Below are positions 17,040-25,890 of a DNA stretch of 64,000 bases, in pieces. Every line of letters starts with the position of its first letter. Within the stretch, counting starts at the first letter, position 1. The stretch is from the NCBI RefSeq assembly GCF_040605455.1, contig NZ_JBEXCV010000019.1, positions 20,985-84,984 of the forward strand, given 5' to 3'. Position numbers and translations under genes: made by a program. The DNA is from Embleya sp040605455. Its GTDB lineage: Bacteria > Actinomycetota > Actinomycetes > Streptomycetales > Streptomycetaceae. The notes beneath the pieces are model-generated. The model saw only the letters and a list, made by a program, of their open reading frames with translations. It did no database searches and had not been told where the DNA came from.

Positions 17040-17810
17040 TCAGCCGGTCGGAGGCCGGCCCGTCACCGCCGAGATCACCTCGGCGATGCGTGCCGTGACC
17101 GCCGCCTGGTGGTCGGTCAGATAGAAGTGGCCACCGGAGAAGGTGTGCAGGGCGAACGTGCCGTTCGTGTGCTCGCGCCAGGACATCGCCTCGTCCAGGG
17201 TGACCTTCGGGTCGGTGTCGCCGATCAGAACGGTGATCGGGCACTCCAGCGGCTCGGCGGGCGCGCAGGTATAGGTCTCGATCGCGCGGTAGTCGGCGCG
17301 CAGCGCGGGCAGCACCATCTGCAACACCTCGTCGTTTGCCAGCAGGCTCGCGTCCGTACCGCTCATCGAGCGCAGCTCGGCGGCCAGCCCCGCGTCGTCC
17401 AGCAGGTGCAGCCGCTCGTCGCGCCGCCGGGCCGGGGCCCGCCGGCCGGAGGCGATCAGCGCGGCGGGCCGCACGCGCAGCCGGCGGGCCACCTCGAAAC
17501 CGAGGACCGCGCCCATGCTGTGGCCGAACAGGACCAACGGGCGCTCCTCGTCCAGCCACGGGTCCAGCGCGACGGTGATGTGGTCCGCGAGCGTGCCGAT
17601 GTCGTCGATCGGCGGTTCGGCGCGCCGATCCTGGCGGCCGGGATACTGCACACCCAGCACCTCGGCCCGATCCTTGAGCGCCGCCGACAGCGGGAACCAG
17701 AAACTTGCCGAGCCACCCGCGTGCGGCAGGGCGACCAGGCGCGAGCGTGGATCGGAAACCGGGTGGAACCGGCGGATCCAGGCGTCCGATATGGCGGAGG
17801 CGGTTGTCAT
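17040..17810 (-). CDS. Type II thioesterase (PKS/NRPS editing)
   Basis: This 256-residue alpha/beta hydrolase has the catalytic Ser in LFGHSMGAVLGFE (Ser98), Asp in IGDTDPKV and His in FSGGHFYLTDH. The N-terminal LVALPHAGGSASFWFPL and the VQYPGRQDR block are diagnostic of type II thioesterases. These remove wrong or stalled acyl groups from carrier proteins of polyketide synthases or nonribosomal synthetases. It lies downstream of a SARP activator on the same strand, but no intact synthase is in the window; the only PKS sequence is a scar at about 20.7-21.1 kb. It may now serve a cluster elsewhere or be a leftover. Confidence 0.92.
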   Translation of the reverse strand: MTTASAISDAWIRRFHPVSDPRSRLVALPHAGGSASFWFPLSAALKDRAEVLGVQYPGRQDRRAEPPIDDIGTLADHITVALDPWLDEERPLVLFGHSMGAVLGFEVARRLRVRPAALIASGRRAPARRRDERLHLLDDAGLAAELRSMSGTDASLLANDEVLQMVLPALRADYRAIETYTCAPAEPLECPITVLIGDTDPKVTLDEAMSWREHTNGTFALHTFSGGHFYLTDHQAAVTARIAEVISAVTGRPPTG

Positions 17811-17829
17811 GGACGAGCCCTTCTTGATC

Positions 17830-17907
17830 GTCGCTGCCGTGGTCGTGGCCGCTGTGGTCGTGGCTGCCGTGGTCGTGGCCGGTGTCGTCGTCGCCGTGGT
17901 CGTCGCC
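17830..17907. repeat. GTGGTCGTGGCC minisatellite between thioesterase and SARP genes
   Basis: A degenerate repeat built on GTGGTCGTGGCNGCT runs for about 75 bases, four or five units. Read on the minus strand it gives His-Asp-Gly-rich sequence, and on the plus strand a Val-Ala run. Neither reading has convincing gene support, so I treat it as repeat DNA in the 114-bp gap. Confidence 0.6.
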
Positions 17908-17924
17908 CGGCGAAGCGATCGTGA

Positions 17925-18782
17925 TCAGCCGGCCATCGAGTCCGTGCGCGCGCCCAGTGGCTCCACGCCGGTGAGCACGGCGTGCTGGACCTCGCGCAGT
18001 GCCCGGGACGGTTCCAGGCCGAGCAGTTCGCGAAGCGCGCCGCGGGTGTCCTGGTACACCGCGAGCGCCTCGCCGCGGCGGCCGCAGTGGTACAGCGCGA
18101 CCATCAAATGCCGGGCGAAGTTCTCGTGCAGTGGATACTCCGCGGTCAGCGCGTACAGCCGGGCGACGCTCTCCCGATAGCGGCCCAGGGCGAGGTCTGC
18201 CTCGACCACCAGTTCGAGACACTCCAGCCGGGACGCCTCCAGGCGTGCGGCGTGCGCCCGCACGATCGGGCCGTGTGCGACGCCCGCGTAGGCCGGCCCG
18301 CGCCACAGGTCCAGCGCGCTCGTGAAGATCTCCGCCGCCTCGTGCTGCCGCCCGGCCCGCAGACCCGCTCGGCCCCGGTCGACCAGGCCGTGGAAGGCGT
18401 CCGCGTCCAACCGGTCCGGTCCCGTGTGCAGGATGTAGCCGCCGGCACACGTGGCCAACGGGCCGCTGCGCGCGGGGCCCGAGGCGCCCAGCATCGCCCG
18501 CAGCCGGGACACGTACACGTGCACCGTGGACTTGGCTCGCTGCGGTCGGGCGCCCGGCCAGATCTCGGCGACGATCCGGTCGACTGTCAACAACTGGCCC
18601 CGGCGCGCGAGCAGGGCGGCCAGGAGGGTCTCCGGCTTGGGCGCCGCGATCGTACGCGGCTCGGCACCGTCGACGATCCGCACGGGGCCGAGAATCTCGT
18701 ACCGCAACGGCTCTTCCCTCTCTCTGGCGGTCGGGGTCACGCTCACCGGCAGTCCGGCCTTGCTCACTGACGACGGTGACAT
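17925..18782 (-). CDS. SARP-family pathway-specific activator
   Basis: The 285-residue protein has the DnrI/RedD layout: an OmpR-like winged helix (RYEILGPVRIVDG ... STVHVYVSRLRAMLG, about residues 27-105) followed by a bacterial transcriptional activation domain with TPR-like helices (EAAEIFTSALDLWRG, ENFARHLMVALYHCGRRGEA, RELLGLEP). SARPs activate antibiotic clusters by binding repeats near -35. The neighbouring type II thioesterase and the polyketide scar suggest it once governed a polyketide locus. The ATG at 18782 is assumed; a GTG about 15 codons later is a possible alternative. Confidence 0.92.
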   Translation of the reverse strand: MSPSSVSKAGLPVSVTPTAREREEPLRYEILGPVRIVDGAEPRTIAAPKPETLLAALLARRGQLLTVDRIVAEIWPGARPQRAKSTVHVYVSRLRAMLGASGPARSGPLATCAGGYILHTGPDRLDADAFHGLVDRGRAGLRAGRQHEAAEIFTSALDLWRGPAYAGVAHGPIVRAHAARLEASRLECLELVVEADLALGRYRESVARLYALTAEYPLHENFARHLMVALYHCGRRGEALAVYQDTRGALRELLGLEPSRALREVQHAVLTGVEPLGARTDSMAG

Positions 18783-18903
18783 ACGGCGGGCGTGTCGCGT
18801 ACCCCTGACCTACCCCTACGCGACCTTGCGCGGGAATTGCGCGGTAACTGCACTCGGCCGTGTCCGCCTTCCCAGCACCCCTCGACCCGCTTATGGTCGA
18901 TCG

Positions 18904-19812
18904 ATGAGCACTGCCCGTTCGCCCGAGCGCGCGTTGTACGCCGTCAGCGACCTGCACGCCGCGATCCCGTCCAACCGCACACTCGTCGACGGCATCCGAC
19001 CCCGCACCGAGGACGACTGGATCGTCGTCGCGGGCGACGTGGCCGAGCACGTCGAGGACACCCGAGCGACCCTTCGATTGCTCGCCGACCGCTTCGCGCG
19101 GGTGGTGTGGGTTCCCGGCAATCACGAGTTGTGGTCGGCGCCGGACGACCCGGTGCAACTGCGCGGCGAACAGCGATACCGGCATCTGGTGGCGATGTGC
19201 CGGGAGTTGGGCGTGCTCACCCCCGAGGATCCGTTCGCGGTCTGGGACGGACCGGGCGGCCCGGTCACCGTGGCACCGCTGTTCGTGCTCTACGACTACA
19301 CCTGGCGCCCACCGGGCGCGGCCACGCAGCAGGAGGCGCTGGACGCCGCATACGAGGCCGGCGTGGTGTGCAGCGACGAGTTCATGTTGCACCCCGACCC
19401 CTATCCGAGCCGCGGTGAGTGGTGCCGGGCCCGGGTGGCGTACAGCGAGGGCCGGCTCGCGGCGGCGGCCGATCCGGCCGCGCCGCTGCTGATGGTCAAT
19501 CACTTCCCGCTGGTCCGGCAGCCCACGGACGTGATGTGGTACCCGGAGTTCGTGCAGTGGTGCGGCACCGACCTCACCGCGGACTGGCATCGCCGCTTCC
19601 CGACCGCCGCCGTGGTGTACGGCCATCTGCACATCCCGCGCACCACGTGGTACGACGGGGTGCGCTTCGAGGAGGTCTCGCTCGGTTATCCGCGCGAGCG
19701 CAAGAACGGGCTGCGGCGGCCGATCCCGCGCCGGATCGTGCCCGCCGAAACCGCCGACGCCGCCGGGGCCGGCGGGACCACCCGCCCGGGCCGGCCGGCG
19801 GGCGCCCGATGA
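18904..19812 (+). CDS. Calcineurin-like metallophosphoesterase
   Basis: The 302-residue protein shows all metal-site signatures in order: YAVSDLHAA, VVAGDVAEH, WVPGNHELW, LMVNHFPLV and VYGHLHIPR. It is a cytosolic phosphoesterase of unknown substrate. It directly precedes an Sfp-type phosphopantetheinyl transferase with a 4-bp overlap; this pairing recurs in streptomycetes, so the two may act together, for example in phosphopantetheine handling, though that is inference. It is divergent from the SARP gene across about 120 bp. Confidence 0.9.
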   Translation: MSTARSPERALYAVSDLHAAIPSNRTLVDGIRPRTEDDWIVVAGDVAEHVEDTRATLRLLADRFARVVWVPGNHELWSAPDDPVQLRGEQRYRHLVAMCRELGVLTPEDPFAVWDGPGGPVTVAPLFVLYDYTWRPPGAATQQEALDAAYEAGVVCSDEFMLHPDPYPSRGEWCRARVAYSEGRLAAAADPAAPLLMVNHFPLVRQPTDVMWYPEFVQWCGTDLTADWHRRFPTAAVVYGHLHIPRTTWYDGVRFEEVSLGYPRERKNGLRRPIPRRIVPAETADAAGAGGTTRPGRPAGAR

Positions 19813-20489
19813 CCACCTCGCAAGCCGACGCCGGAGGTTCGATGATCGCCCGTGTACTGCCGCCCGAGGTCTTCGCCGAGGAATCCTTCGACGACCCCGA
19901 CGGGCCGCCGCTGTTCCCGGCCGAGGAGGCGCTGCTGACCAAGGCGGTGGACAAGCGCCGCCGCGAGTTCACCACCGTACGCAGGTGCGCGCGACGCGCG
20001 TTGGCCCGGATGGGGGTGCCGGCAGCGCCGCTGCTGCCGGGACTGCGTGGTGCGCCCGGCTGGCCGGCCGGCGTGGTCGGCAGCATGACGCACTGTGCGG
20101 GATATCGCGCTGCGGCCGTCGCGGACCGGGACGTGCTGCTGACCCTGGGCATCGACGCCGAACCCGCATTGCCGCTGCCCGAAGGGGTGTTGACGACCGT
20201 CTCGTCGGAGACCGAACGCAAACACCTGGCCGACCTGGCCGCGGGCCGACCCGAGATCGCCTGGGACCGGCTGCTGTTCAGCGCCAAGGAGTCGGTCTAC
20301 AAGGCGTGGTTCCCGCTCACCGAGCGCTGGTTGGACTTCGCCGAGGCGGAGATCGAGTTCGACCCCGCGGCCAGCACGTTCGCCGCCCGGTTGTTGATCG
20401 AGGATCGCCCGCTGGACGGGTTCGCCGGGCGCTGGCAGGTCGACGCGGGCATCGCGCTGACCACGATCGCGGTGGCCCGCCGGGGCTGA
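19809..20489 (+). CDS. Sfp-type 4'-phosphopantetheinyl transferase
   Basis: The 226-residue enzyme transfers phosphopantetheine from CoA to carrier proteins of polyketide, peptide or siderophore synthases. Motifs are clear: GWPAGVVGSMTHCAGY (P1 region), LGIDAEPA with the metal ligand Asp116, and WDRLLFSAKESVYKAWFP with Lys160, Glu161 and Lys165. The ATG at 19809 overlaps the stop of the metallophosphoesterase (ATGA), so the two genes are translationally coupled. It is probably a broad-specificity activator used by clusters beyond this window. Confidence 0.93.
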   Translation: MTTSQADAGGSMIARVLPPEVFAEESFDDPDGPPLFPAEEALLTKAVDKRRREFTTVRRCARRALARMGVPAAPLLPGLRGAPGWPAGVVGSMTHCAGYRAAAVADRDVLLTLGIDAEPALPLPEGVLTTVSSETERKHLADLAAGRPEIAWDRLLFSAKESVYKAWFPLTERWLDFAEAEIEFDPAASTFAARLLIEDRPLDGFAGRWQVDAGIALTTIAVARRG

Positions 20490-20552
20490 GCCGGTCGGGT
20501 GGGGCCCGAGGCGGTGCCTGCGGGTCCCACCCCGGATACGTCGGTCGGGCCT

Positions 20553-20624
20553 GCCCGAATGCGCGAACAATGCGAGCGTGCGGTGGATCTCGGCGAGATC
20601 CGCCGGGGACAGTACCTTCGTCAT
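20553..20624 (-). pseudogene. N-terminal stub of a SnoaL-like protein
   Basis: The ATG at 20624, preceded by AGGCTGGG, starts MTKVLSPADLAEIHRTLALF followed by AHSG. This is the first helix of SnoaL-like/NTF2-fold proteins found in polyketide clusters. After about 24 codons the sequence turns into Arg- and Gly-rich noise converging on the PPTase gene, so the rest was lost. It starts 53 bases after the KR/TE scar, as if once co-transcribed with a synthase. Confidence 0.5.
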
Positions 20625-20676
20625 GAATTTCCCAGCCTCGTAGTGGTGTTGCGTGACACTTCGGTGGTGGAGCGGG

Positions 20677-21075
20677 TCATCCGGACAGTCCGGCCGCCCG
20701 GTCCGCGATCGTCGCCGCCGTCAGGTCGGCGTGGTCCTCCAGCACGGTGAAGTGGTCACCGGTGATGCCGATCGGGTCGTGCGGCAGCGGCCGGTACGCC
20801 CGCCGGTCCCAGCGACCCGCCGGGCCGATCACGGTGCCCTCGGCCAGGGCCGACAGCGACACCACGCCCGAGACCGATTCGCGCTGTCCTGTCGGCAGGA
20901 CCCGCAGCGCCGCCCGCTCACCCTGGTCGCGCGCCACCGACACCCGCTCGACCCGGGCACCGGCGGCGGTCAACAGGGCGGTCAGGAAATCCGCCCACGC
21001 GGTCCGCGCGATCGCCTCGGCGCCGCGCGGACCGGGCCTGCGCGCCGGCGGCGTCTCGGGGGTGCGGGGGGCCGG
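20677..21075 (-). pseudogene. Polyketide synthase scar: ketoreductase piece joined to thioesterase end
   Basis: In one minus-strand frame, AIARTAWADFLTALLTAAGA followed by SVSGVVSLSALAEG resembles the N-terminal half of a modular PKS ketoreductase domain. It runs directly into YRPLPHDPIGITGDHFTVLE followed by DHADLTAATI, the terminal His region of a PKS thioesterase domain. The domains that should lie between are absent, so a large in-frame deletion is likely. No convincing start exists; upstream is a short tandem repeat. The remaining piece cannot be functional. Confidence 0.55.
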
Positions 21076-21082
21076 GGCATTC

Positions 21083-21133
21083 GTCCGCGTCGACTCCGCG
21101 TGGACTCCGCGTCGATCTCCGCGTCGATCTCCG
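21083..21133. repeat. Tandem repeat TCCGCGTCGA(TC)
   Basis: Four units of 11-12 bases (TCCGCGTCGAC, TCCGCGTGGAC, TCCGCGTCGATC, TCCGCGTCGATC) lie between the PKS scar and the repeat-built membrane protein gene. Confidence 0.7.
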
Positions 21134-21230
21134 TCCGGAAGATTGTTCGCGCGAAGCGTGAGGATTCACCGGCCACGGTGTCCCAAGGAGGCAGGATCCG
21201 GCGGGGAGCCGGGCCACCTCGGGGGGACGC

Positions 21231-22943
21231 ATGCAGGAAACCGCGCACGACGGCGATCAACCGGACGGTCATGTTCCGATTGATCTGCGCAAGGGCCTTT
21301 CGGCCGCACGGCACGACGACGAACACCCGGCCCTCGATGGGCAGACGACGCTCGCTCGGGCGCCGCTCGATCACCTGACGGACCGAGAAGTGACGGACCT
21401 TCGAAAGACGGATGTTCGGAAGCCGGACCGTCGCGCGACCGACCATCCGACGACAGGGCGTCAGGCTCCCACGCCCGCACCGGAACCGACCGGCCTGATC
21501 TACGATTTGATCCGCTGGCCGATCCGCATTCTCGCGGTGATCGTGTTGTTGCCGACCCGATTGGCTTGGGAACTGCTCAAGGTGCTCGGCCGGAGCACCC
21601 GGGACCGGATCCTGTTCCCGGCCGGTCGGCTTCTGGTGGTGCTGGGACGCGCGCTCGGGTTCGCGGTGCGGAACTGGTTCCTGATCCCGATCGTGCGGGC
21701 GATCCTGGCCATCGGGCGCCGGCTCGACATATGGGTGTGGGAGCTGATCCTGGTCCCGCTCGCGAAGGCCGTGCGGGCCGGTGTGTTCGCGGTGGGCCGG
21801 GGGTTGCGGTGGCTGGCCGTCGGCGTGTTGTGGCGCGGGCTGCGGCTGTTCGGCCGCTATGCCATCGTGCTGCCGCTGCGGTGGGTCCGGACCGTGCTGC
21901 TGCCTCCGCTCGGCGCCGCGCTGGTTGCGCTCGCCCGGTTCGTGATCCGCGCCGCCCACCTGCTGGGCACCGCGACCGCACGTGCCCTGTACTTCCTTCT
22001 CGTGGTGCCCGCCCGGTGGGGTTGGCGGACCGCCCGGGTGCTCGGTCGCGGCTTCGGACGGTGGCTCCACTACGTACTGATCGTGCCGCTGAAGTGGCTG
22101 TGGCGCGGGGTGGTGGCCGGGGCGCGGGTCGGCCGACGTGGTCTGGTCGTGCTCGGGCGGGGCGTGGGCTTCGCGCTCCGGCACGTGGTGCTGACGCCGG
22201 CCGGATGGGTGCTCCGCGGCCTGGCCCGCGGAGCCGACCTGATCGGGCGCGGCCTGCGCTTGGGCGCCCGCTTCGTGGCACGCGGGCTGTACCTCGGCCT
22301 CGTCGTCCCGATCCGCTGGGCCGGCCGAGGCACCGTGCGCGCGCTGCGGCTCGTCGGGCGCGGCATGGCGGCGGTCGGGCGCGGCATCGCGATCGTGTTC
22401 GACGTGGCCGTCGCCCGACCGGTGGTCTGGGCCTGGCATCGGGTCGTCCGCCTCGTCCGCGCACTCGGCCGGGCGCTGCGCTTCCTGATCGTGCTGCCGC
22501 TGCGCTGGGCCGGCCGCAAGACCGTACTCCTGGCCCGGTTGATCGGCCGGGCGCTGCGCTTGCTGACCGTGGTGCCGGCGCGCTGGGCCGGCCGCAAGAC
22601 CGTGCGCCTCGGCCGATGGACCGGCCGCAAGACCATATCGGCCACCCGGTCGATCGGTCGGGGGCTGCGCTTCACGACGGTCCGACCGGCGATCCGGATC
22701 GGGCGCCGTACGGTGCTCCTGGGCGGCGCGACCGCTCGGGCGCTGCGCGTACTGATCGGGCGACCGCTGATATGGGCGAGGACGTCGGTCCTGACACCCA
22801 CCACGCGCGCGATCGCCCACGGTTGGCACGCGACGCTCGGCCCGATCGGCGCGATCTCGCGCACCGTCTGGGCTCAATCCCGCCAGGCCGGCCGCGACGT
22901 GCGCCGCGCACTGTCGTTCGGCATGAGGTCGTCCGACAAGTAG
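21231..22943 (+). CDS. Arg-rich, repeat-built membrane-associated protein (570 aa)
   Basis: Residues 1-85 are hydrophilic and probably disordered. From about 88 on, the chain is built from some fifteen imperfect repeats of roughly 22-27 residues with the theme hydrophobic-PxRWxGRxxxRxxRxxGRxL, for example IVLPLRWAGRKTVLLARLIG and TVVPARWAGRKTVRLGRWTG. Each unit has a hydrophobic face and regularly spaced Arg, Trp and Gly, suggesting a long amphipathic array lying on or spanning the membrane. I recognise no enzyme motif. The ATG at 21231 has GGGGGA just before it. The minus-strand frame opposite it is a shadow. Function is unknown. Confidence 0.75.
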   Translation: MQETAHDGDQPDGHVPIDLRKGLSAARHDDEHPALDGQTTLARAPLDHLTDREVTDLRKTDVRKPDRRATDHPTTGRQAPTPAPEPTGLIYDLIRWPIRILAVIVLLPTRLAWELLKVLGRSTRDRILFPAGRLLVVLGRALGFAVRNWFLIPIVRAILAIGRRLDIWVWELILVPLAKAVRAGVFAVGRGLRWLAVGVLWRGLRLFGRYAIVLPLRWVRTVLLPPLGAALVALARFVIRAAHLLGTATARALYFLLVVPARWGWRTARVLGRGFGRWLHYVLIVPLKWLWRGVVAGARVGRRGLVVLGRGVGFALRHVVLTPAGWVLRGLARGADLIGRGLRLGARFVARGLYLGLVVPIRWAGRGTVRALRLVGRGMAAVGRGIAIVFDVAVARPVVWAWHRVVRLVRALGRALRFLIVLPLRWAGRKTVLLARLIGRALRLLTVVPARWAGRKTVRLGRWTGRKTISATRSIGRGLRFTTVRPAIRIGRRTVLLGGATARALRVLIGRPLIWARTSVLTPTTRAIAHGWHATLGPIGAISRTVWAQSRQAGRDVRRALSFGMRSSDK

Positions 22944-23025
22944 CCGGGTCCCGGCCCCCGAATCGCCTCCAGCCGCGGATCACCAATGCGCAGAAAAGTA
23001 GCAAATCACCCATATTCTTGCCGCC

Positions 23026-23592
23026 ATGTGGCACGACATGCTGGTCTCCGGCATCCCGTGGACCGAGAAGGCGCTCCGCACGATCCTCGTCTACATCGCG
23101 ATCGTGGGCCTGCTGCGGTGGACGGGCAAACGCGAACTGGCCCAGCTCAACACCTCCGACCTGGTGGTCATGCTGCTGCTGTCCAACGTCGTGCAGAACG
23201 CGATCATCGGCCCCGACGACTCGGTCACGGGCGCGCTGTTCGGCGCCGTCGTGCTGCTCCTGTTCAACGCCGCGATGGTCCGCTGTTCGGCGCGCTGGGA
23301 CGGCTTCGCCAAGGCCTTCGAGGGCACCGCCACCGTGCTCGCCCGGGACGGCGCCTACGACCACGCCCGGATCACCAGGATGGGCCTGCGGCTCGCCGAC
23401 CTGGACGCGGCGGTCAAGCATCAGGGCGGCGACGACATCGCGGAAACCACCACCGTCACCCTCGAACCCGGCGGCGCCCTCCTGGTCGTCCTGCGCCGGG
23501 CCGACCAGAGCGCCGACAAGAGCGACATCGCCGCGCTCGACGCGAGACTGCACCGCATCGAGACACTGCTCCTGAGCCGACCGATCTCCTGA
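23026..23592 (+). CDS. DUF421 membrane protein (YetF-like)
   Basis: The 188-residue protein has three N-terminal membrane helices (ALRTILVYIAIVGLLRW, LVVMLLLSNVVQNAII, GALFGAVVLLLFNAAMV) and a cytosolic DUF421 domain with FEGTATVLARDG, MGLRLADLDAAVKHQG and VTLEPGGALLVV. RWTGKRELAQLNTSDLVVML is the diagnostic block of the family, which includes Bacillus YetF; the molecular role is poorly defined. It stands alone between the repeat-built protein and a GNAT gene. Confidence 0.9.
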   Translation: MWHDMLVSGIPWTEKALRTILVYIAIVGLLRWTGKRELAQLNTSDLVVMLLLSNVVQNAIIGPDDSVTGALFGAVVLLLFNAAMVRCSARWDGFAKAFEGTATVLARDGAYDHARITRMGLRLADLDAAVKHQGGDDIAETTTVTLEPGGALLVVLRRADQSADKSDIAALDARLHRIETLLLSRPIS

Positions 23593-23730
23593 CCCGGGCG
23601 ACGTCCCGACCGAAAGCTACGCCGCCGACCCACACCAATGCCCGCAATCAAGGCCGAAGCGTCCCGGCACGCACCCCGACCATGGTGTGTCCATTGCCTG
23701 CAACGGCTTCTGGAATGGGAGCAAATCTCG

Positions 23731-24171
23731 TTGAATGTCGTCGTGGATACGAACGTGGCGACGATTCGGCGTGTGACGACGGTGGCGGACGTGATCGCGG
23801 CCGGGGACCTCTTCGACGACCCGGTACGCCCGGACTGGGCGGCCCGCTTCCTGGGCGAGGCGGGGCATCACATCCTGCTCGCCTACGTGGGCGCCACCCC
23901 GGTCGGGATGGTCACCGGCGTCGAGACGACGCACCCGGACAAGGGCACCGAGATGTTCCTGTACGAACTGGCCGTCGCCGACGACCACCGGCGCCACGGC
24001 ATCGGCCGCGCCCTCACCGAGGCGCTGGCCGAGCTGGCCCGCAAACGCGGCTGTTACGGCATGTGGGTGCTCACCGAGCGCGACAACGAGGCCGCCCTCG
24101 CGACCTACCGCGCCGCCGCGGCCGACACCGAGTCCGACCACGTCATGTTCGCCTGGACCTTCGACACCTGA
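23731..24171 (+). CDS. GNAT-family acetyltransferase (AAC(3)-I-like)
   Basis: The domain of about 140 residues has ATIRRVTTVADVIAAGDLFD at its start, the acetyl-CoA motif YELAVADDHRRHGIGRALTE, and ends HVMFAWTF. The order and spacing resemble gentamicin 3-N-acetyltransferase AAC(3)-I relatives, although many such genes have no resistance role. The TTG at 23731 has GGGAGC upstream and is my choice; a GTG at 23743 and an ATG at 23638 are alternatives. Substrate is unknown. Confidence 0.8.
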   Translation: MNVVVDTNVATIRRVTTVADVIAAGDLFDDPVRPDWAARFLGEAGHHILLAYVGATPVGMVTGVETTHPDKGTEMFLYELAVADDHRRHGIGRALTEALAELARKRGCYGMWVLTERDNEAALATYRAAAADTESDHVMFAWTFDT

Positions 24172-24331
24172 GCCGGCGCGCCCGCCCGTGTCGGGGCGGC
24201 CGAATCGGGCACAGGTATCCGCGAGCCCGGTCGGCGAGCTCCGGTTCCGGACGCACCGGCCATCACCCCCGCGGGGCGCTCCGACGACCCGGTCGAGCCC
24301 CTCCCGACGCCCCAGGAAGCAGGTGCGTGCC

Positions 24332-25849
24332 ATGGCCGAGGTCGTGCGTGAGGTCGAGCGCAAGTATGTCGCGCCGGACGGGGTCGGTGTGCCCGACTTC
24401 GCCGGGATGTCGGGCGGGGTGCGGGTCGAGGACGGGAAGACCGTCGAGTTGGACGCGATGTACTTCGACACGCCCGCTCTGGCGCTGGCCGCGCGCGGGA
24501 TCACGCTGCGCCGCCGGACCGGCGGCGCGGATGCCGGGTGGCATCTGAAGCTGCCCGCCGGGGTGGACGCACGGGACGAGGTACGGGTACCGCTGGGCGC
24601 CTCCGAGCGGGAGGTGCCGGCCGAGCTCGCGGTGCGGATCCGGGCGTTCACGCGCGACGGCGAGCCGGTGCCGACGGTCCGGCTGCGGACCGTGCGCGAG
24701 GTGCGGCTTGTACGGGCGGGCGGGCCGACCCTGGCCGAGATCGCGCGCGACGCGGTGACCGCGGAGGTGTTCGCCGGGTCGGGCGTGACCACGATGTCCT
24801 GGACCGAGGTCGAGGTCGAACTCGTGGACGGTGAGCCGGGGCTGCTGAACGCGCTGGATCGGCGGCTGGTCAAGGGAGGTTGGCGGCGCGCGGAGACCGC
24901 GTCCAAGCTCGGGCACGCGCTGGCCGAGGCGGGCCGACGGGCCGAGCGCCGGGTCGCGAAGCCGCGTGCGGGAAGCGCCGGCGCGGTGGCGCTGGACTAC
25001 GTTCTCGAACAGGTCGACACGCTGCTCGCGTATGACCCCCGGGTCCGGCTCGACGAGCCCGACGCGGTGCACAAGATGCGGGTCGCCACCCGGCGGCTGC
25101 GCAGCGCCTTCCGGGTCTTCTCGAAGGTGCTCGACGAGCGGGTGACCGGCATCCTGGGCGCCGAACTCAAGTGGCTGGCTGCCGAGTTGGGACGGGTTCG
25201 GGACCAGGAGGTGCTCGTCGAACGGCTGCGCGAACGCATCGCCGCACTGCCCGCGGAGGCAGTGCTCGGACCGGTGGAGGCCCGGCTGACCGCCTGGGAC
25301 GCGCGGCGCACCGCCGAGGCCCGGGCCCGCGTCCTCGCCGAACTCGACGGCGCGCGCTACTTCGCCCTCCTGGACGCGCTGGACGTCCTGGTCGCCCGCC
25401 CACCGTTCACCGCCCGGGCCGGCCAACCGGCCCGCCGCCCGGCCGCGGCGGCCCTGCGTCGCAGCGACCGGCGGATCTCCAGGCGGGCCCGGGTCGCGCT
25501 GCGCTCCCCCGCCGGGCGGGCCCGCGACACCGCCCTGCACGAGGTGCGCAAGGCGGCCAAGCGGGTCCGCTACGCCGGCGAGGCCACCCGCCCGGCGCTG
25601 GGCAAACCCGCCAAGCGGCTCACCAAGCGGGCCAAGGAGATGCAGGAACTGCTGGGCACGCACCAGGACAGCGTGCAGACCCGCAAGGCCTTGCGCCGAC
25701 TGGCCATCGCGGCCCACGCCGCGGGCGAGAGCGCCTTCACGTGGGGGCTGCTCTACGGCGAGGAGGTCGTGCTCGCACAGTGCATCGAGAAGGAATTCCC
25801 GAGCCACTGGCACGACTTCGCCCGCTCCCGGTTGCGCCGGGGGCTGTAG
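24332..25849 (+). CDS. CYTH-CHAD domain protein
   Basis: The 505-residue protein joins an N-terminal CYTH triphosphate-tunnel domain to a C-terminal CHAD domain. The CYTH signature ExExK is at residues 7-11 (REVERKY), followed by alternating acidic and basic strands (GITLRRRTGG, WHLKLPAG, VRLRTVREVRLV, WTEVEVELVDG). CHAD starts near 230 and has its conserved histidines and basic helices in DAVHKMRVATRRLRSAFRVF and ALHEVRKAAKRVRYAGE. CHAD domains bind inorganic polyphosphate and CYTH domains often cleave triphosphates, so a polyphosphate-related role is likely. The ATG at 24332 has AGGTG upstream. Confidence 0.92.
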   Translation: MAEVVREVERKYVAPDGVGVPDFAGMSGGVRVEDGKTVELDAMYFDTPALALAARGITLRRRTGGADAGWHLKLPAGVDARDEVRVPLGASEREVPAELAVRIRAFTRDGEPVPTVRLRTVREVRLVRAGGPTLAEIARDAVTAEVFAGSGVTTMSWTEVEVELVDGEPGLLNALDRRLVKGGWRRAETASKLGHALAEAGRRAERRVAKPRAGSAGAVALDYVLEQVDTLLAYDPRVRLDEPDAVHKMRVATRRLRSAFRVFSKVLDERVTGILGAELKWLAAELGRVRDQEVLVERLRERIAALPAEAVLGPVEARLTAWDARRTAEARARVLAELDGARYFALLDALDVLVARPPFTARAGQPARRPAAAALRRSDRRISRRARVALRSPAGRARDTALHEVRKAAKRVRYAGEATRPALGKPAKRLTKRAKEMQELLGTHQDSVQTRKALRRLAIAAHAAGESAFTWGLLYGEEVVLAQCIEKEFPSHWHDFARSRLRRGL

Positions 25850-25890
25850 CCGAACTCCCCGGTCCGAGGGTGTGGGATGCAGGGGTGGGC

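Noticed and set aside
16876..19632. Minus-strand frame of about 918 codons across the thioesterase and SARP genes
   Set aside because: It crosses two real genes in another frame and the repeat gap; its composition is typical noise.
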